Shown here one piece after another: positions 1 to 11,775 of a stretch of DNA of 64,000 nucleotides (position 1 is its first letter; every line of letters begins with the position of its first letter). Source of the stretch: Tetmemena sp. SeJ-2015 (Eukaryota; Ciliophora; Spirotrichea; Sporadotrichida; Oxytrichidae); NCBI GenBank assembly GCA_027382625.1, contig JAJKFJ010020693.1:62001-126000 (forward strand). Reading direction: 5' to 3'. The notes under the pieces were generated by a model, which had not been told where the DNA came from, made no database searches, and was given only the letters and a program-made list of their open reading frames with translations. The translations under genes were made by a program, and so were the position numbers.

Positions 1-1255
1 TTTAAAAAAATTATTCATTTAGGAGGGTTTTGTTTTGCTAAGCAATATAAATTAAGACTCTAAAGTCAATGTGGCCCAAGTAATTGAAATTATTGAATAA
101 GAGGAATAGCATTAGGGAGAAATAATTCCTGAATTTATAGCTTACGATTAAGTTATATAAAAGCTGATCTCCCTTAATCAGCATCGTCGTTTGTAAAAAA
201 AAAGAAAACTTATTTAGAAATTTAAATCTATGTTATTGAAATGATACTTACTTTAAATACCATTATTTACTCTTCCAATTTAAAAGTCTTGTTGGTTCAT
301 CTTTTTCTAATGAACACAAAATGTCCTGCAAAATTATAGTAGGAATTTTAATTAAAATCGGTGATTAGTTAAAATAATAAATGGAGAGTTGCAACTTCGT
401 GTCAGTTGAAATCTTAGATTCACCCCTTGATTTGCTGCTTGTTCGATAGAGAATCAAAAAATAATATGAGTTTCTTCTTTAATCATCTTCGTAGCACCTC
501 TGAGCATCAAGATATGATGTTCGCATTCCTCTTCATCGTAATACTCATCTTCATCAAAACTTGTGTCGCTTATAACTTTGTATTGAGCTCTCCCACACAA
601 AAGTTATAAGGATAAAAAGTTCTTAGAATTTTATGCTGAATCGAATGGTGTAATAATTATTCAAATTGGACACACTTCAACCGCCACTGATTTATTCCAT
701 TTTAATTTAATATCTAATTTAATTCTCTTTTTTATTAAATTCTCACCTATATTAAAGGAAAAAATATTTATATTATAATAAGATCGACCTAGCATTGATT
801 TAACTTTCCATTACTCACTTATTTCATACAAATTTTACTAAATACTAAAGAGTAATTTTAATAAATTCTGAAAAACCTTAGGAGATATTACTTACTTGGA
901 AGAGTTAGCATCCACAAACATAACATAGAAGGGCTTGCGTTGAAGTGCGAGTCTCAAATCTTCACTGTGCATTTTGAAGTTACACTTCTTGCCTCCAGTG
1001 AACTTTAAGGATCCATTTTCAAGTAGCTTGCCTATAGGAGATTTAGTAATTTAAAGAGAGAGTATACCTTCAAGTATCAGAGTTGGAAAGTCCAAGAAAC
1101 GAATAGCAAGCGCTGGCTTCACGATATTGAAAAAATCTTTCAAAATTATTTTTATCCTCAAAAATTCTATAGAAGAGTTTTCCTTTGTAAGGTCAGCCAA
1201 CGAATGGAAAAATTTGAAATTAATTGATTTTTGAAGGAAGGAATTTCAGAATTTT
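1..1255 (-). CDS. Unrecognised protein gene, 3' end beyond the left edge
   Basis: Several minus-strand exons read well with TAA/TAG as Gln. The first stretch (about 1050-1250) contains ILKDFFNIVKPALAIRFLDF. A GT-AG intron (about 1030-1066) leads to GKLLENGSLKFTGGKKCNF at about 893-1030. Further exons follow near 475-600 (acidic, with SFDEDEYYDEEECEHH), 255-340 and 1-200, the last running off the window. Frame breaks between exons coincide with AT-rich stretches that may be introns or IESs not resolved here. No ATG was found at the 5' end, because a TGA precedes the open frame near 1240, so the start may lie in another piece. The 5' end lies very close to the divergent casein kinase start at 1295. 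I do not recognise the family. Confidence 0.55.
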
Positions 1256-1294
1256 TAAGAGGGACGTTTATTAAAAGATAGTAATTTATTAAAA

Positions 1295-3284
1295 ATGGAC
1301 TTGCGAGTAGGAGGAAAGTGGAAGCTCCTCAAAAAATTAGGCTCAGGAGCTTTCGGAGAAATTTATTAAGGTAAGCACAAATCACTCTCATCCAATCGCT
1401 TTTTACTATTCAAAGTTATACGATCGTTGAACTTAGATTATAGGGTAAACTATTAAGACAGGGGAAGAGGTGGCTATTAAGCTTGTAAGTAGAGAATATT
1501 GTGCATCTTATGAAATTGGAGGCTGGGTGTTATGAAACATTCAGATTTAATTGCAACGATCATGAGAATTCTTGAGACGGAAGTTTTGAAAAGTTTAAAA
1601 AAGCAGACTCAATCGAAATTAGATTAATCAGAATTATCCCTCTTTCGAATATCTATCCTTAAAGATTCTAATGGTTTTGTTTAGGAGCCAACTAAGACAA
1701 AGTTTCCACAACTGCTTTATGAGACAAAGCTCTATAAAATTCTCATTGGTGGAGGTAAGTTTACAAAATATGAGAGGATGTCAGAAGCAGTTATTCATGA
1801 CTGACTATTCTTGTCCCAATCTTCATTTTCTAATCAGTAAATAACCTCTTATCTTAGTTGGTATCCCTACTGTGCATTGGTTTGGTGTTGAAGGAGATTA
1901 TAACTGCATGGTTATGGATCTGTTAGGGCCTTCCCTTGAGGATTTATTCACTTTCTGCAAGCGAAAGTTTTCCCTCAAGACTACTTGCATGATAGCCGAT
2001 TAAATGATTCAGAGACTGGAGTTATAAAACTGCTCTTCCATTTTTTATGATGAGTTCTTGCATAACAATCACTTCATCCACAGAGACATGAAGCCAGACA
2101 ACTTTTTGGTTGGCTCTGGGAAGAAACAGCACCTGATCTATCTGATAGACTTTGGGTTGGCTAAGCGTTACCGAGACCCCAAGACAGGAGAGCACATTCC
2201 TTATCGCGATAACAAATCCCTAACGGGTACAGCTAGATATGCTTCAGTCAATACTCACCTTGGCATCGAGCAAAGCAGACGCGATGACTTAGAATCAGTA
2301 GGCTTCATTCTAATGTACTTCCTCAAGGGTTCTCTCCCATGGTAAGGCTTGACTGCTAAGACGAAGGATGACAAGTATAATCGCATTAAAGAGAAGAAAG
2401 TTACAACCACTATCGAGGCACTCACCAGGGGCTACCCTGAGGAATTCAATCAGTATCTCTCCTACTGCAGAAACTTGAAATTCGAAGAGAAGCCTGATTA
2501 CTCCTACCTTAGAAAGCTGTTTAAGGATCTTATGTATAGAAGTGGCTTCGAATGCGATTATCAATATGACTGGGTTATCTTGAAGAGTGGAGGAACTTTA
2601 CCTAAAGAAACAGCATCCAATGGGGTGCCAAATGCAAGCCCAACAGGTGCAAGATAAAACCAGGCTCAATAACCGATCGCAGGTACAGGAGGTGTGAAGA
2701 GGCAGACCACAGCAGAGCAAATAAATAACGGAGTGACTTAGGCACGCTAACAGAGCAGTAATATGATGGAGGAGCGAAAGGAAACCAGAATGATGATGGG
2801 TCATTAAGTTATTGGAGGAGGTGGTGGTGGAGCACCAATGGCCTCAACCAACAACGGTTTCAAAGCCAATTAGTACGCTAGTGGTGGTGGAGCATTAATT
2901 TATGTCTATAATTGAAGTTTTAGGAGGCTATGGAAACTCTTATTCCAAGCCTCAGGAAGATACATACGCAAATGGAAATACAAAAAGACAGAATAACACT
3001 GGCATTCAAGCTCAGAACAGAATGATTTCTCAATAGCAGCAAAGCTCAAACAACATAGATATATATGAACAATCGCATTAACTTAGGTGTGAACATTTTT
3101 GGAGGAGGGCCTTCTCAAACGTACAATGCTTACGGAGCAGGCAGAGGAAACACAGCCAACTAAGGTAACGGAGTTAAGGATGCCCTCAACTACAATCCCT
3201 ATCCAGCTCCTAAAATAGCTACCACACAAGTCAGGGTAAGTTTTATCTCTTCTTATTTATCTTTCTTAGAACTACAAAATTTGA
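1295..3284 (+). CDS. CK1: Casein kinase 1 family Ser/Thr protein kinase
   Basis: The glycine loop [12 protein letters not shown] and the start ATG lie at 1295-1370. Further motifs are the Lys-bearing VAIKL, the CK1 signature [10 protein letters not shown], catalytic [12 protein letters not shown] in [10 protein letters not shown], and [11 protein letters not shown] in the C-lobe. Introns are 1371-1443, 1485-1684, 1755-1857 and 3236-3269, all GT-AG. Three IESs (2019-2051, 2889-2922, 3049-3067) must be removed; the spliced and IES-free ORF is then exactly 498 codons. In-frame TAA/TAG fall at positions read as Gln, for example after EIY and in PWQG. The C-terminal tail is Gln/Asn/Gly-rich and probably disordered. 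The kinase domain is complete and every key residue is present, so it should be an active acidophilic kinase. The call is firm; the exact CK1 subtype is not. Confidence 0.95.
2019..2051 (+). other. IES, pointer GAGTT, 33 bp (CK1)
   Basis: GAGTT recurs at 2052-2056. Removal turns an unexpected 11-residue insert into [14 protein letters not shown], the conserved CK1 sequence. The insert has no GT-AG ends and no TGA. Confidence 0.9.
2889..2922 (+). other. IES, pointer GGAG, 34 bp (CK1)
   Basis: GGAG recurs at 2923-2926. The insert contains an in-frame TGA; removal restores [15 protein letters not shown]. Confidence 0.88.
3049..3067 (+). other. IES, pointer AACAA, 19 bp (CK1)
   Basis: AACAA recurs at 3068-3072. 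Removal restores the frame [16 protein letters not shown]. Confidence 0.85.
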
Positions 3285-3550
3285 AACTGAAGGGACAAAC
3301 TCAGAGCAAGACAAGATGAAACCATCGCTTGAGGGATGTGCCAAGCAGGCTATTCGAAATTCATAATATAACTGTGCAGTATATGAATGAATCAGATACG
3401 AAATTGATTTAAGGAAGCAATTCTCTAAAATTTTGAACGATGATTCGAGATTATTCTAAAGAACATTAAGGATGTTAAAGAAAGAGTTAGTTCACTCGAT
3501 AAATATCATCATCATTTCTTGATTGAATGTAATACTGACACGCATGCAGC

Positions 3551-4962
3551 TCATTGCCACTGAGAAGCCTTGGCTCTGAGGGCCTCAGAGATCTTGTCCA
3601 TGAATTCCTCGGTGTTGAGGTAGCTATCTCTGGGAACGTCCAAGGTGTTGTGAACGCAGATGGCCAAATCCTTGGTCATGAAGCCTGCCTCAACTGATTC
3701 GATGATGGCGTCTTCGAGGGCCTTGGAGAAGGTAGCGAGCTTGGCATTACCGTCGAGCTGTGCTCTGTAAGCAAGACCCTTAGTCCATGCGTAGATGGAG
3801 GCAATGGGGTTGGTGGAGGTCTCCTTGCCTTGCTGGTGCATTCTGTAGTGGCGGGTCACAGTTCCGTGAGCAGCCTCAGCCTCGAGGGAGCCATCAGGAG
3901 CAACGAGGACAGAGGTCATGAGACCGAGGGAGCCGTATCCCTGGGCAATGATATCGGACTGAACGTCACCATCGTAGTTCTTGCAGGCCCATACGAAGCC
4001 ACCGTTGCTCTTAATGGCATAGGCGACCATATCATCGATGAGTCTGTGCTCGTACCAGAGATCCTTTGCCTTGAACTGATCCTGATACTCAGCCTCATAG
4101 ACTTGTTGGAAGATGTCCTTGAAGCGACCGTCGTATCTCTTGAGGATGGTGTTCTTAGTGCTCAAGTAAAGAGGGTAGTTTCTCTCGAGAGCGTACTTGA
4201 AGGAAGAGTGAGCGAAGGCAGTGATGGAATCGTCAGTGTTGTACATGCCCATGAGCACTCCACCCTCCTTGAAGTTGTAGACGTCGAAGGTCTTCTCCTC
4301 AGAGCCGTCAGCAGGGATGTACTTAATCTGGAACTTGCCTGCGCCTGGGACAACGAAGTCGGTGGCTCTGTACTGGTCACCGAAAGCGTGTCTTCCGATG
4401 ATAATGGGTTGGTTCCAGCCGGGAACGAGGCGAGGGATGTTCTTGATGATGATGGGCTCGCGGAAGACGGTACCGTTGAGTTCGTTTCTGATGGTGCCGT
4501 TGGGGGATTTCCACATCTCCTTGAGGTTGAACTCCTTAACTCTGGCTTCATCGGGGGTGATGGTAGCGCACTTGATGCCAACCTTGCACTCCTTGATTGC
4601 GCGAGCGCAGTCGAGAGTTACCTGGTCGTTGGTGGCATCTCTGTGCTCAATACCTAAGTCGAAGTATTGGATATCGATGTCGAGGTAGGGGATGATCAAC
4701 TATAAGAGAAGTTTAAAGAGATGTTCTTAATTTGCCGAAATGATGATGTCGATGCATCTCTCATGGATAAAGGTAATTAAAATTCTGCCTTGAAAGACAT
4801 AAGAACATTTAGCTTACCTTGTCCTTGATCCACTTCCAGATGATTCTAGTCATCTCGTCTCCGTCCATATCGACGACTGGGTTATCAATAATTTAAAAGA
4901 GACTCTCTCATTTTGCCCAAAGTTTTATGATCAACCTTGATCTTGGTAAGTGCTTCAACCAT
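3551..4962 (-). CDS. IDH: NADP-dependent isocitrate dehydrogenase
   Basis: Catalyses oxidative decarboxylation of isocitrate to 2-oxoglutarate with NADP. The first exon (4962-4818) encodes [10 protein letters not shown] and, after removal of the IES at 4884-4929, [19 protein letters not shown], the family's N-terminal signature. A GT-AG intron occupies 4700-4817 and the second exon (4699-3551) carries [27 protein letters not shown] and the C-terminal helix. The total is 415 residues, the usual length of eukaryotic NADP-IDH. There is no obvious mitochondrial presequence or peroxisomal tail (it ends ASQWQ), so it is probably cytosolic. GC content and codon bias are high compared with neighbours, as in a strongly expressed gene, and this creates long spurious open frames on the other strand. 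A CA/TG-rich tract lies just upstream of the ATG at 4963-4983. Confidence 0.96.
4884..4929 (-). other. IES, pointer TTGAT, 46 bp (IDH)
   Basis: ATCAA (plus strand) occurs at 4884-4888 and 4930-4934. Removal joins KIKV to [11 protein letters not shown] in frame, as in all NADP-IDH. Confidence 0.92.
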
Positions 4963-5230
4963 TTGTGTGTGTGTTGTGTGTGAGTGATGATTTAGTTAAA
5001 TATCTATTACATTAAAGATATGCGATCGTGATTTTAACCATGAAGCGATCCACTCCCCAGCAGCTATTCCCGTTTGGTCAAATCTTAGTCGACCACGATA
5101 ATTATTGCTGCATCATCACCAGCTGCACTGAATCACGATATATTGAATTTCATGACGTTTAATTCATCAATTCAGTGCAGTTTTTAACCAAAGTAGAAAT
5201 AGCTTGAAACGATTGCTACATTGGAGTCAA

Positions 5231-5990
5231 AATGACGAGGAAAGGAGGAAATTATAGAAAATAATATGATTAGAAGGTTTAGACTTCAGAGATTTGGATC
5301 CAACTTTAATTAATTAGATTCGAGAGTGGATTTGAAATCGCTTAGGAGAGAAAAAATTGTTATAATTTTAGAGCTACCTCTACTCTAAATGATTTATAAG
5401 TCGCATTGATTCTATACTTAAGTCCTACCTCGAGGTCTCACCAGGACACAAAAATATTATAAAGGAATTGATCGAAAATATTTACTAAAAGAGCCACAAG
5501 CTATGGTAGGGAAAGAGTTAGATTAAGAAAAAAAGACCAAGATGAGTTCTTAAAACATAAAGAAATTAATAGGTTGGATGTTTGATACTTGCTTGCTGTT
5601 AAAGAAATGCTTTAAGTTTGATATTAGCTTATAGGGTGTTCATAAGTTTGTTGGATACTACTAGTGTTATATTTCACAGTGAGTCAGTTCTCAAGAATAA
5701 TCGTTCTTTAGTTCTCTTGGTGTTTTTTTCTCATTGATTACTGACTCCATATTTTTAATCTAGCTAGTCAAAATTTACAGGCATAGATTTCCCATGCTCT
5801 CAATCCTCTCTGAAGCAGAACTCCTGCACAAATTCAAATAGATTATTCCTGAGCGAGAGTTCCAGTATATCTTCGCCTGTCTTTTTGCGGAGGCGTGTGT
5901 CAATTGCAAAAGTCTCAAACCAAATTTGAATGATCTCCTTCTTTTGCTCCTGAGTTATGCTGCCCGATAAAATCGCGCATGTCAGTGGTA
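5231..5990 (+). CDS. Weakly supported hypothetical gene
   Basis: Two stretches read like protein. One (about 5440-5680) includes YKGIDRKYLLKEPQAMVG and LIGWMFDTCLLLKKCFKF and ends near 5683. The other (about 5762-5985) includes FPMLSILSEAELLHKFKQ and FQYIFACLFAEACVNCK. A GT-AG intron-like stretch lies between them (about 5684-5761), but the phases do not join cleanly, so an unmapped IES or a wrong frame is likely. Upstream at 5231-5420 all three frames are open for long runs because only TGA stops, and I could not choose between them. No family is recognised. The boundaries are approximate. Confidence 0.35.
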
Positions 5991-6363
5991 ATAATATAAA
6001 AATTCATGTAAGTGCTTTTTAAGACTATAAATCAATTTAAAGTGGTGTCTTCCTATAGAAAAGGTTAAGTACAAAAATGCGCAAAAAAGTGCGAGAGTAC
6101 CCCTTTATAGAGCTAAATTAAGTTTTAGAGCTGAGAAAGGGCGTGAATAGAGATATATATCTGAAAAGGTGGTGTGAAGAGGAGACTCTTTAAGAATATT
6201 CTTAAGGTTATAACAGATTAATAATATTTATTCTCTTAAAGTTATTTTCATTTTCATTTTTGAGATAGGAATAATCATAGAGCATATCTTATTAACAGAG
6301 TGACAGCACTAAAAAGAAAAGAAACTCTAAAGAGACCCGAACCCTATTTCAAATTGAGACCTG

Positions 6364-6823
6364 ACTTACCCTTCGACAGTTTGGAGGTTGAAGATTTCAA
6401 ATTTATCTGGGTGGTTGCTGAATTGATCAATCAGATATTGGAGGACCTCCGTGCGGCCATAGTGACTGGCATAGTGGAACATCGTCCAGTAGAAGCCGCT
6501 CTTTGAAACCTCCTCGAGGAGAGAATATTTCTTCACCTCTATCAGCTCCTTTAGCGTCTGCAAGTCTCCTTTTGTGCAGCACTCAATAGTCTAATGAAAT
6601 GATTTGGGCTATTATAAAAGAGCAAGTAAATATATTTACGATTGGTAGAGCTCCATTCGCTCGTTTATAGGGTGGGAGGTGGTAAGGATACGGGAGCGGC
6701 GCTCGTCCGCAAACATATCGTCATAAGATGGAGCATCTAAGTCTAAAATAGAAAGCATTATACATATTGAAAAATTATTTGTTCAATGTAGAAGTCGAAG
6801 CTGTTATCGTTTGAGTTGTACAT
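6364..6823 (-). CDS. Ankyrin-repeat protein gene (3' end not resolved)
   Basis: The first exon starts with ATG at 6823-6821 and reads MYNSNDNSFDFYIEQ. After a short AT-rich stretch comes LDAPSYDDMFADERRSRI, then a GT-AG intron (about 6596-6646), then an exon with CTKGDLQTLKELIE and the clear ankyrin repeat GFYWTMFHYASHYGRTEVLQ followed by YLIDQFSN. A GT donor after QTVEG (about 6368) shows the gene continues toward 6000, but I could not fix those exons. Ankyrin repeats are protein-binding modules, so no specific partner can be given. Confidence 0.6.
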
Positions 6824-7015
6824 CTAAAAAATTAAAATGCCTAAATTGTTATAACTCAAATCACATATCCTACTCTCACCCAATCACTCTCTAACTCTTT
6901 ATCCCTTTTAAATTTATCAACCTCCTCTTAATATTACACTTATACCTTAGCCAATAGATAGAAGCTCCTTTCATTAGAAATGAGATATTCTCATATACCA
7001 TGAATATGCAATTAA

Positions 7016-7027
7016 AAGTTCTATAAC
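7016..7027 (+). repeat. Scrambled-junction pointer AAGTTCTATAAC (cyclin)
   Basis: Identical 12 bp at 27342-27353 and 34440-34451, at the exact place where cyclin coding stops there and resumes here. Confidence 0.9.
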
Positions 7028-7417
7028 GACATTTTCTATGGAAATCACTTTGTGGCATACGTGGGGGGCGTGCAGCTAGAAGAAATGAACTTGTTAGAAC
7101 TGGAGTTCCTTCAGTACATCGACTGGTCGCTGTTCGTGGACGCCCCAGAGTACGATCTCTACCTGAAGGGCGTGCATTAGCACTTCGAGCAGGCAGAGCT
7201 CTAGTAGTAAATGCAGCAGTAGTAGATGCTTTAGCAGCAGCAACTTTTGCTTCAACAGCAAGCACAGTAGGCGCAGCTGCAACAGCAATAGCAACTCTTC
7301 TATCAGCAGCAATAAATGGAACAAGCCGCAACTCAAGCACACTATCGTTAGGAGATGGATTGCGAGAGCCAAAGCGCTGGTCTAAGAGCGCAGGGCATAG
7401 TCCAAGCAAACATCTGA
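7016..7417 (+). CDS. Pho80-type cyclin, terminal piece (scrambled gene)
   Basis: Begins at the 12-bp pointer AAGTTCTATAAC (7016-7027) and ends at TGA 7415-7417. It encodes DIFYGNHFVAYVGGVQLEE then MNLLELEFLQYIDWSLFVD, the C-terminal half of the Pho80/PCL cyclin fold, followed by a Gln-rich tail (about 60 residues, mostly CAG/CAA/TAG/TAA). No cyclin N-terminal half lies upstream here. It lies instead at 26598-27353, and again in the copy at 33690-34451, ending in the same 12-bp pointer. Joining the pieces, minus the IES and intron, gives exactly 272 codons in frame. Pho80-type cyclins bind and direct a CDK. Upstream (6830-7015) is AT-rich and holds no recognisable coding. Confidence 0.85.
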
Positions 7418-9580
7418 AAACCAATACAATATCAACTTTAACAACAACCTTAAACTCATTCCTAATAATACACTGAGTATAATGCTTCCAATAAATGAGG
7501 GTGATAAGTTATGATCATTACTTTAATGGTCATAATTTTATGCAATCACATAGAAACTTACTCTTAGGAACAGCAATTGTCTATCTCGTGTTTTGCTTTT
7601 TCATTTGTGTTAGTGCGATAATAAGATTAAGCGAGGTAGCTCCTCCCATAGTGAGTGACTGTGGAGAGTCCTCGCCCTAAAGCCTTAATAATAACTTAAA
7701 TTTGAAAGTCCGTATCTTTGATTCAAACGCCTACTTCATAACTCTCAGCCCCTCCCCCAATCATATACAGCAATACTAAAAACAGACTAATCGTAAACAA
7801 AAAATTACTACTTATATAAAATTAAAGTTCATTATATGCTTAATAAGTTTATCTTAGAGCATTTCATAGTCCGAATTTCGCATTGACTGCAACTCCTTCA
7901 AACTGATAGCTATAGAATTTATCGCAATCTAAATTCTACTACTTTTATCATCATCATCATCATGTTCATCACATTTAAGTTTTCACATTTTACTTTGCTT
8001 TGAGGAGAGGATGCAAAGATATAGGTTGCACTTGCTTTTCCTTCTTAAGGTGGGCAGGTGCAGCTGGCTACTTCCATATTCTTCCGAATAGCGCAAGAGC
8101 TATGAATTTTGGTCGGGGCCCCCACTCCGCCAAATATTTAAACAATACCGATTTGGCAGCAGTTTGAGAATAGCTGCCCAAAAAATAAGCCTCTAAATAT
8201 TTTCACTCTATATGTTGAGGAAGGAGAGGAGAGCGAGGGAAAGCGTTTTATAAGAGAGGAGATGCGGACAGCTAACTAAAACCAAACACATCCTAACAAG
8301 TATTCATTTGATAATAAGAACATCTATAAATATTTCTCAAAGTAGAAGAGGACTCTGAAAGGGACGTAATATAAGTCTCAGCATTAAGAAAGAACAAAGA
8401 CAGCAGATATATAAATGTGTGGTCAACTCTATCTTATATAACAATCAATAAAAAATGAAGAGCAATTTATAGATTTCTGTTATTCTCATTTCATTTTTAA
8501 CAAGGCGAGATTATTTCAGCTAAGAAATTAAACCTAAGTAAACTCAACAACAAAAAATCATGCTGTTTATTTAATGATACTTGCTCTGTCAAATTTTTTC
8601 TTTTGTGGTTTAATTTTGTCGTCATCTCTAAGTCACTGAGTCTAGTGGTCTCCAAAATTAATTCCCCTAGGGAGCAAGAAAGAGCTGACCCTCTATCTGA
8701 AAGTTAGAGAAACTTCTTTTTTCCGCTTTTCTGCGGCTCCTCCCTTCGAGCTATCTGAGCTCCCTAAGTTCTAAACTCTTTATATCTGACTTTTAAAATA
8801 GCTGTCAATTTAAAATATAAGCTTGTTCCTTATTATTGCTGAAGTTTGAAGCACATAAATAAATCCTGATGCATATTTCTTATCTTAATTAAGAGAAAAA
8901 TTATATTTTATTGAGTGTGATAATTCCCCTGCTTAGTGTTCCTGGCAATTGCTTCGTTTTATTTAAATTAAATGCGAATCACCTTCCCTCACTCTCACCT
9001 CCCACTTAGTCTCAATAATATTCTTATATTTATTTAATTAGCTGCTGCAAATTATACACTGAGTTTATTTAAGAACTGGAAGCATTCTATTCCAAATGAG
9101 TTTTTACATTGATATGGAATTAATTTTTTCGCAGAAAATATTCTCTCATTCAACTTCTAGACTATGTTATAAAAACTATTTTATTGTAAGGAACCAATGC
9201 TTAATTTAATTTGTAGTCCTTAAAAATATTAAAGAAAGTCTTTTGGCCTATTTTTAAAAAATTTATGCCCAATTTTGGCAAATTTTTCACCCAAAAACCA
9301 TAATAACAAAAGAATTGTCACATTTCCATTACATTTCGCACAATATTTATATCACTCTTTAGCAGTACTCCCCACTCTTTACAATAATCAATCTTTCTTT
9401 TAACATTAGAATTAAGATAAGACTGTTTCCTCACTTTTTATAGTCAAAATTTAATAAGCAGCTTAAGAGCGGGTGTGCACTTTTTAGCCTATTTGATAAC
9501 AAAAAAAGAGAATCTTTTGTTTCTCACCTGACAGGTCATCCAAATAAATTTTAACTTCAAAAATAAAGAGAGGGAGAATG
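7418..9580. other. Mostly non-coding, AT-rich spacer
   Basis: After the cyclin stop there is one long frame without TGA (about 7495-8355) beginning MRVISYDHYF with a hydrophobic segment near 7560-7630. Codon content degrades after about 7700 and I do not trust it as a gene. From 8360 to 9580 I see only AT-rich sequence with no convincing coding, RNA gene or repeat. Confidence 0.5.
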
Positions 9581-9903
9581 AGATGGGAAAGAGATTAGAA
9601 CTGGAGTGGAGCAATTATTGATTTCTTAACGGCTTTCAGAGATATATGCCGCATCTCAAAATTAAAAAATGCAATCATTGTATGATTTTCGATTATTGAT
9701 TGATCTCAAAATATACTTGATCTGAAAGATTTACTAAACTCACTTCAGTGTTCAAATTAGAAAAAATTATATTGCTCCTTTCTAAATTCTTTAAGGCATT
9801 TTATAATTTTTTTTATAGTTCAAGCAGTGATAGAATACTAGTAAACAATATAAAAAGTTTATAAAGTTTCTCATAATATGAATGATTTTTAACTTATAAA
9901 TAT

Positions 9904-11400
9904 AGAAAGAGCCACCTGATGAGCCTATTACTCAACTACTACATACTCATTTTCAAAAATTGGAAATAAAATTAAATGATAGGGATAGAAGCATTATGTT
10001 ATAGAAATATCACAAATTCCTCACCTCCTTAAAATTACGGCCCATTAAGAGTCTTGACAACTTTTAACAAGGGATAAAAAATCGAAAGAAACTTTTTGAA
10101 AAGAAGTTAGATAGTTGGGGAGCAGTGGTGGACTTATTAACTAACGGAGAGTTAGGCCTCTATTAAAAGTGGCTGTTCCAGAGGGTCTCATCCAAAAATA
10201 AGAGTTTGAGATTCCCCAAATCTGGGGTGGTCGCTTAAACTGAAAATTATTAAGAGTCAGCAAATTTTTCTACTTTGGTTGCCGGAGAAATGAGGTTTTA
10301 AATTTTTGAAATTCAAGACTCAAACTTGCAAAATTTAGAGCGCTCGAAGAAGTAAAAATCCCAAAGAGCCTTTTAATTTATCAGGAAGTTATGAGAATAC
10401 AGATAGAAAAGATTTTGCGAGGCATCATTGTCTCTCTCCCCAAAATTATTATAACAGAAGCAGGCCCCTTCCTCCTCTTAAGTGGTATATGTGATTGCTG
10501 AATACTAGTTGTTGGTTTTGGAGTGCCGCTCATATCTAATAGAAAACACTCCATTAGAAATGAGAGCTATCTATTAGGGAAAGAGGTACTTTTCATTTTG
10601 TAGACACGACCAAATAAACACGCCTTTTTCCCAAAACTTTGAGCTGAAGATAAAAAGTCAAGAGACTGAAATGGTGAGTGCCGCCTTAGAATATAGATCA
10701 AGCGGGGATTCTTCTCTACAAATTACATAAGAATAGGGAAAGATATAAAAATACATTCATTAAATTAAAGCTTTCACTTTTAAACTTTAAAGAGACTAGA
10801 TAACTAAAGATAGAGCAAGCTCATAAAATTCTCACAGTCTTCACTCTATTTTCAAGATATCTATCTCACTCTCTTCTATGAGTGATCGATACAGAATTAA
10901 TTAAGGACAACAGCACTCTCAAAAGCTTTAAATTTAATCAAAACTAACCACAGCAAGATTCAAAATTTGGAATTCTAAGCTTGAGACACTAGCAGTAATA
11001 ACTCACAAGCATTAGCAAAAGTTAATTGCAAACTACCGTGAGTCACCTAAGAAGAATACGATTAAGCAAAGCGTGACTCAACTTTAAATTTATCAGAATA
11101 GGTAATTAAGTTTTTAAACAAAAATAGATGGACATGAAGTTTGGCAGACTTGTAATTCCAGAAATTTAGTTACTCTGGAGAAGGTTTTCTAATAAGAGAA
11201 AGAGACGATTTAATTTTTAAGGGTAACTAATCTGACGTTCGAACTTAAGAATTTGTGCTTCTGAGTTTAATCATAGCACTACAAATGAGCCGTCTCAAAC
11301 TGGGGCAAAGTTTATCTTCTACATCATCAGATTGTCATTAAAGTAAAAATCTCCATAGTTAAGCTGGGATCATACTATAGGCATAAATAGCTGGCTTAAA
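9904..11400 (+). CDS. Gln/Ser-rich hypothetical protein
   Basis: Follows an acceptor-like tatag at about 9903. It reads KEPPDEPITQLLHTHFQKLE, then FEKKLDSWGAVVDLLTNGEL and NKSLRFPKSGVVAQTENYQE up to a TGA near 10393. The same frame then stays open to about 11265 with Gln/Lys/Ser-rich text such as MSDRYRINQGQQHSQKLQ and RESPKKNTIKQSVTQLQ. The TGA at 10393 probably lies in, or is removed with, an IES or intron. Another plausible exon (about 9590-9700) may belong to it. No family is recognised, and the boundaries and number of pieces are uncertain. Confidence 0.45.
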
Positions 11401-11775
11401 TTCTTGACTATAGAATTCAGATTTTTTAGAAGATGATAAGTTATTTAAACAACATTTCGTAAAAATTTTACTCTTATCATTGAAGACATTTATTTCGTAA
11501 GACGATTCTAAGCACATATGATTCTAGTGGCTAACTTCATTTCAAGTTTTGAAACTAAGAGTCAAATAAGGTAAGAAGTATCTCAAGTCACGCATGCAAA
11601 TTTTCATACCTGCATTTAAAATACAGCCATTTTGGAATTAGCAGTCATTTTCGCTCATTTATATTCCTTAACTTCGCTTATCTGAAAATGTCTACTATTA
11701 GAATACATTATAAATTCTCAGTTTGACTTCAAGATGAGTTTTTGTAACTGATAGAGAAATAATTTATTGCTTACT
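11401..11775. other. Short AT-rich spacer
   Basis: No convincing coding on either strand; the 3' flank of the minus-strand EF-hand gene lies here. Confidence 0.4.

Noticed and set aside
2019..2051. Reading the short inserts as tiny introns
   Set aside because: They lack GT-AG ends, while the true introns in the same genes have them. Every insert is bounded by exact direct repeats and removal of one repeat copy is required for the frame.
3830..4657. Long plus-strand open frame opposite isocitrate dehydrogenase
   Set aside because: A shadow of the GC-rich, codon-biased IDH gene. It has no protein-like features, and the minus strand is certain from IDH motifs.
7495..8355. About 290-codon plus-strand frame beginning MRVISYDHYF
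   Set aside because: With only TGA as stop, such frames arise by chance in AT-rich DNA. Beyond the first ~60 residues the composition is not protein-like and no pointer or intron supports it.
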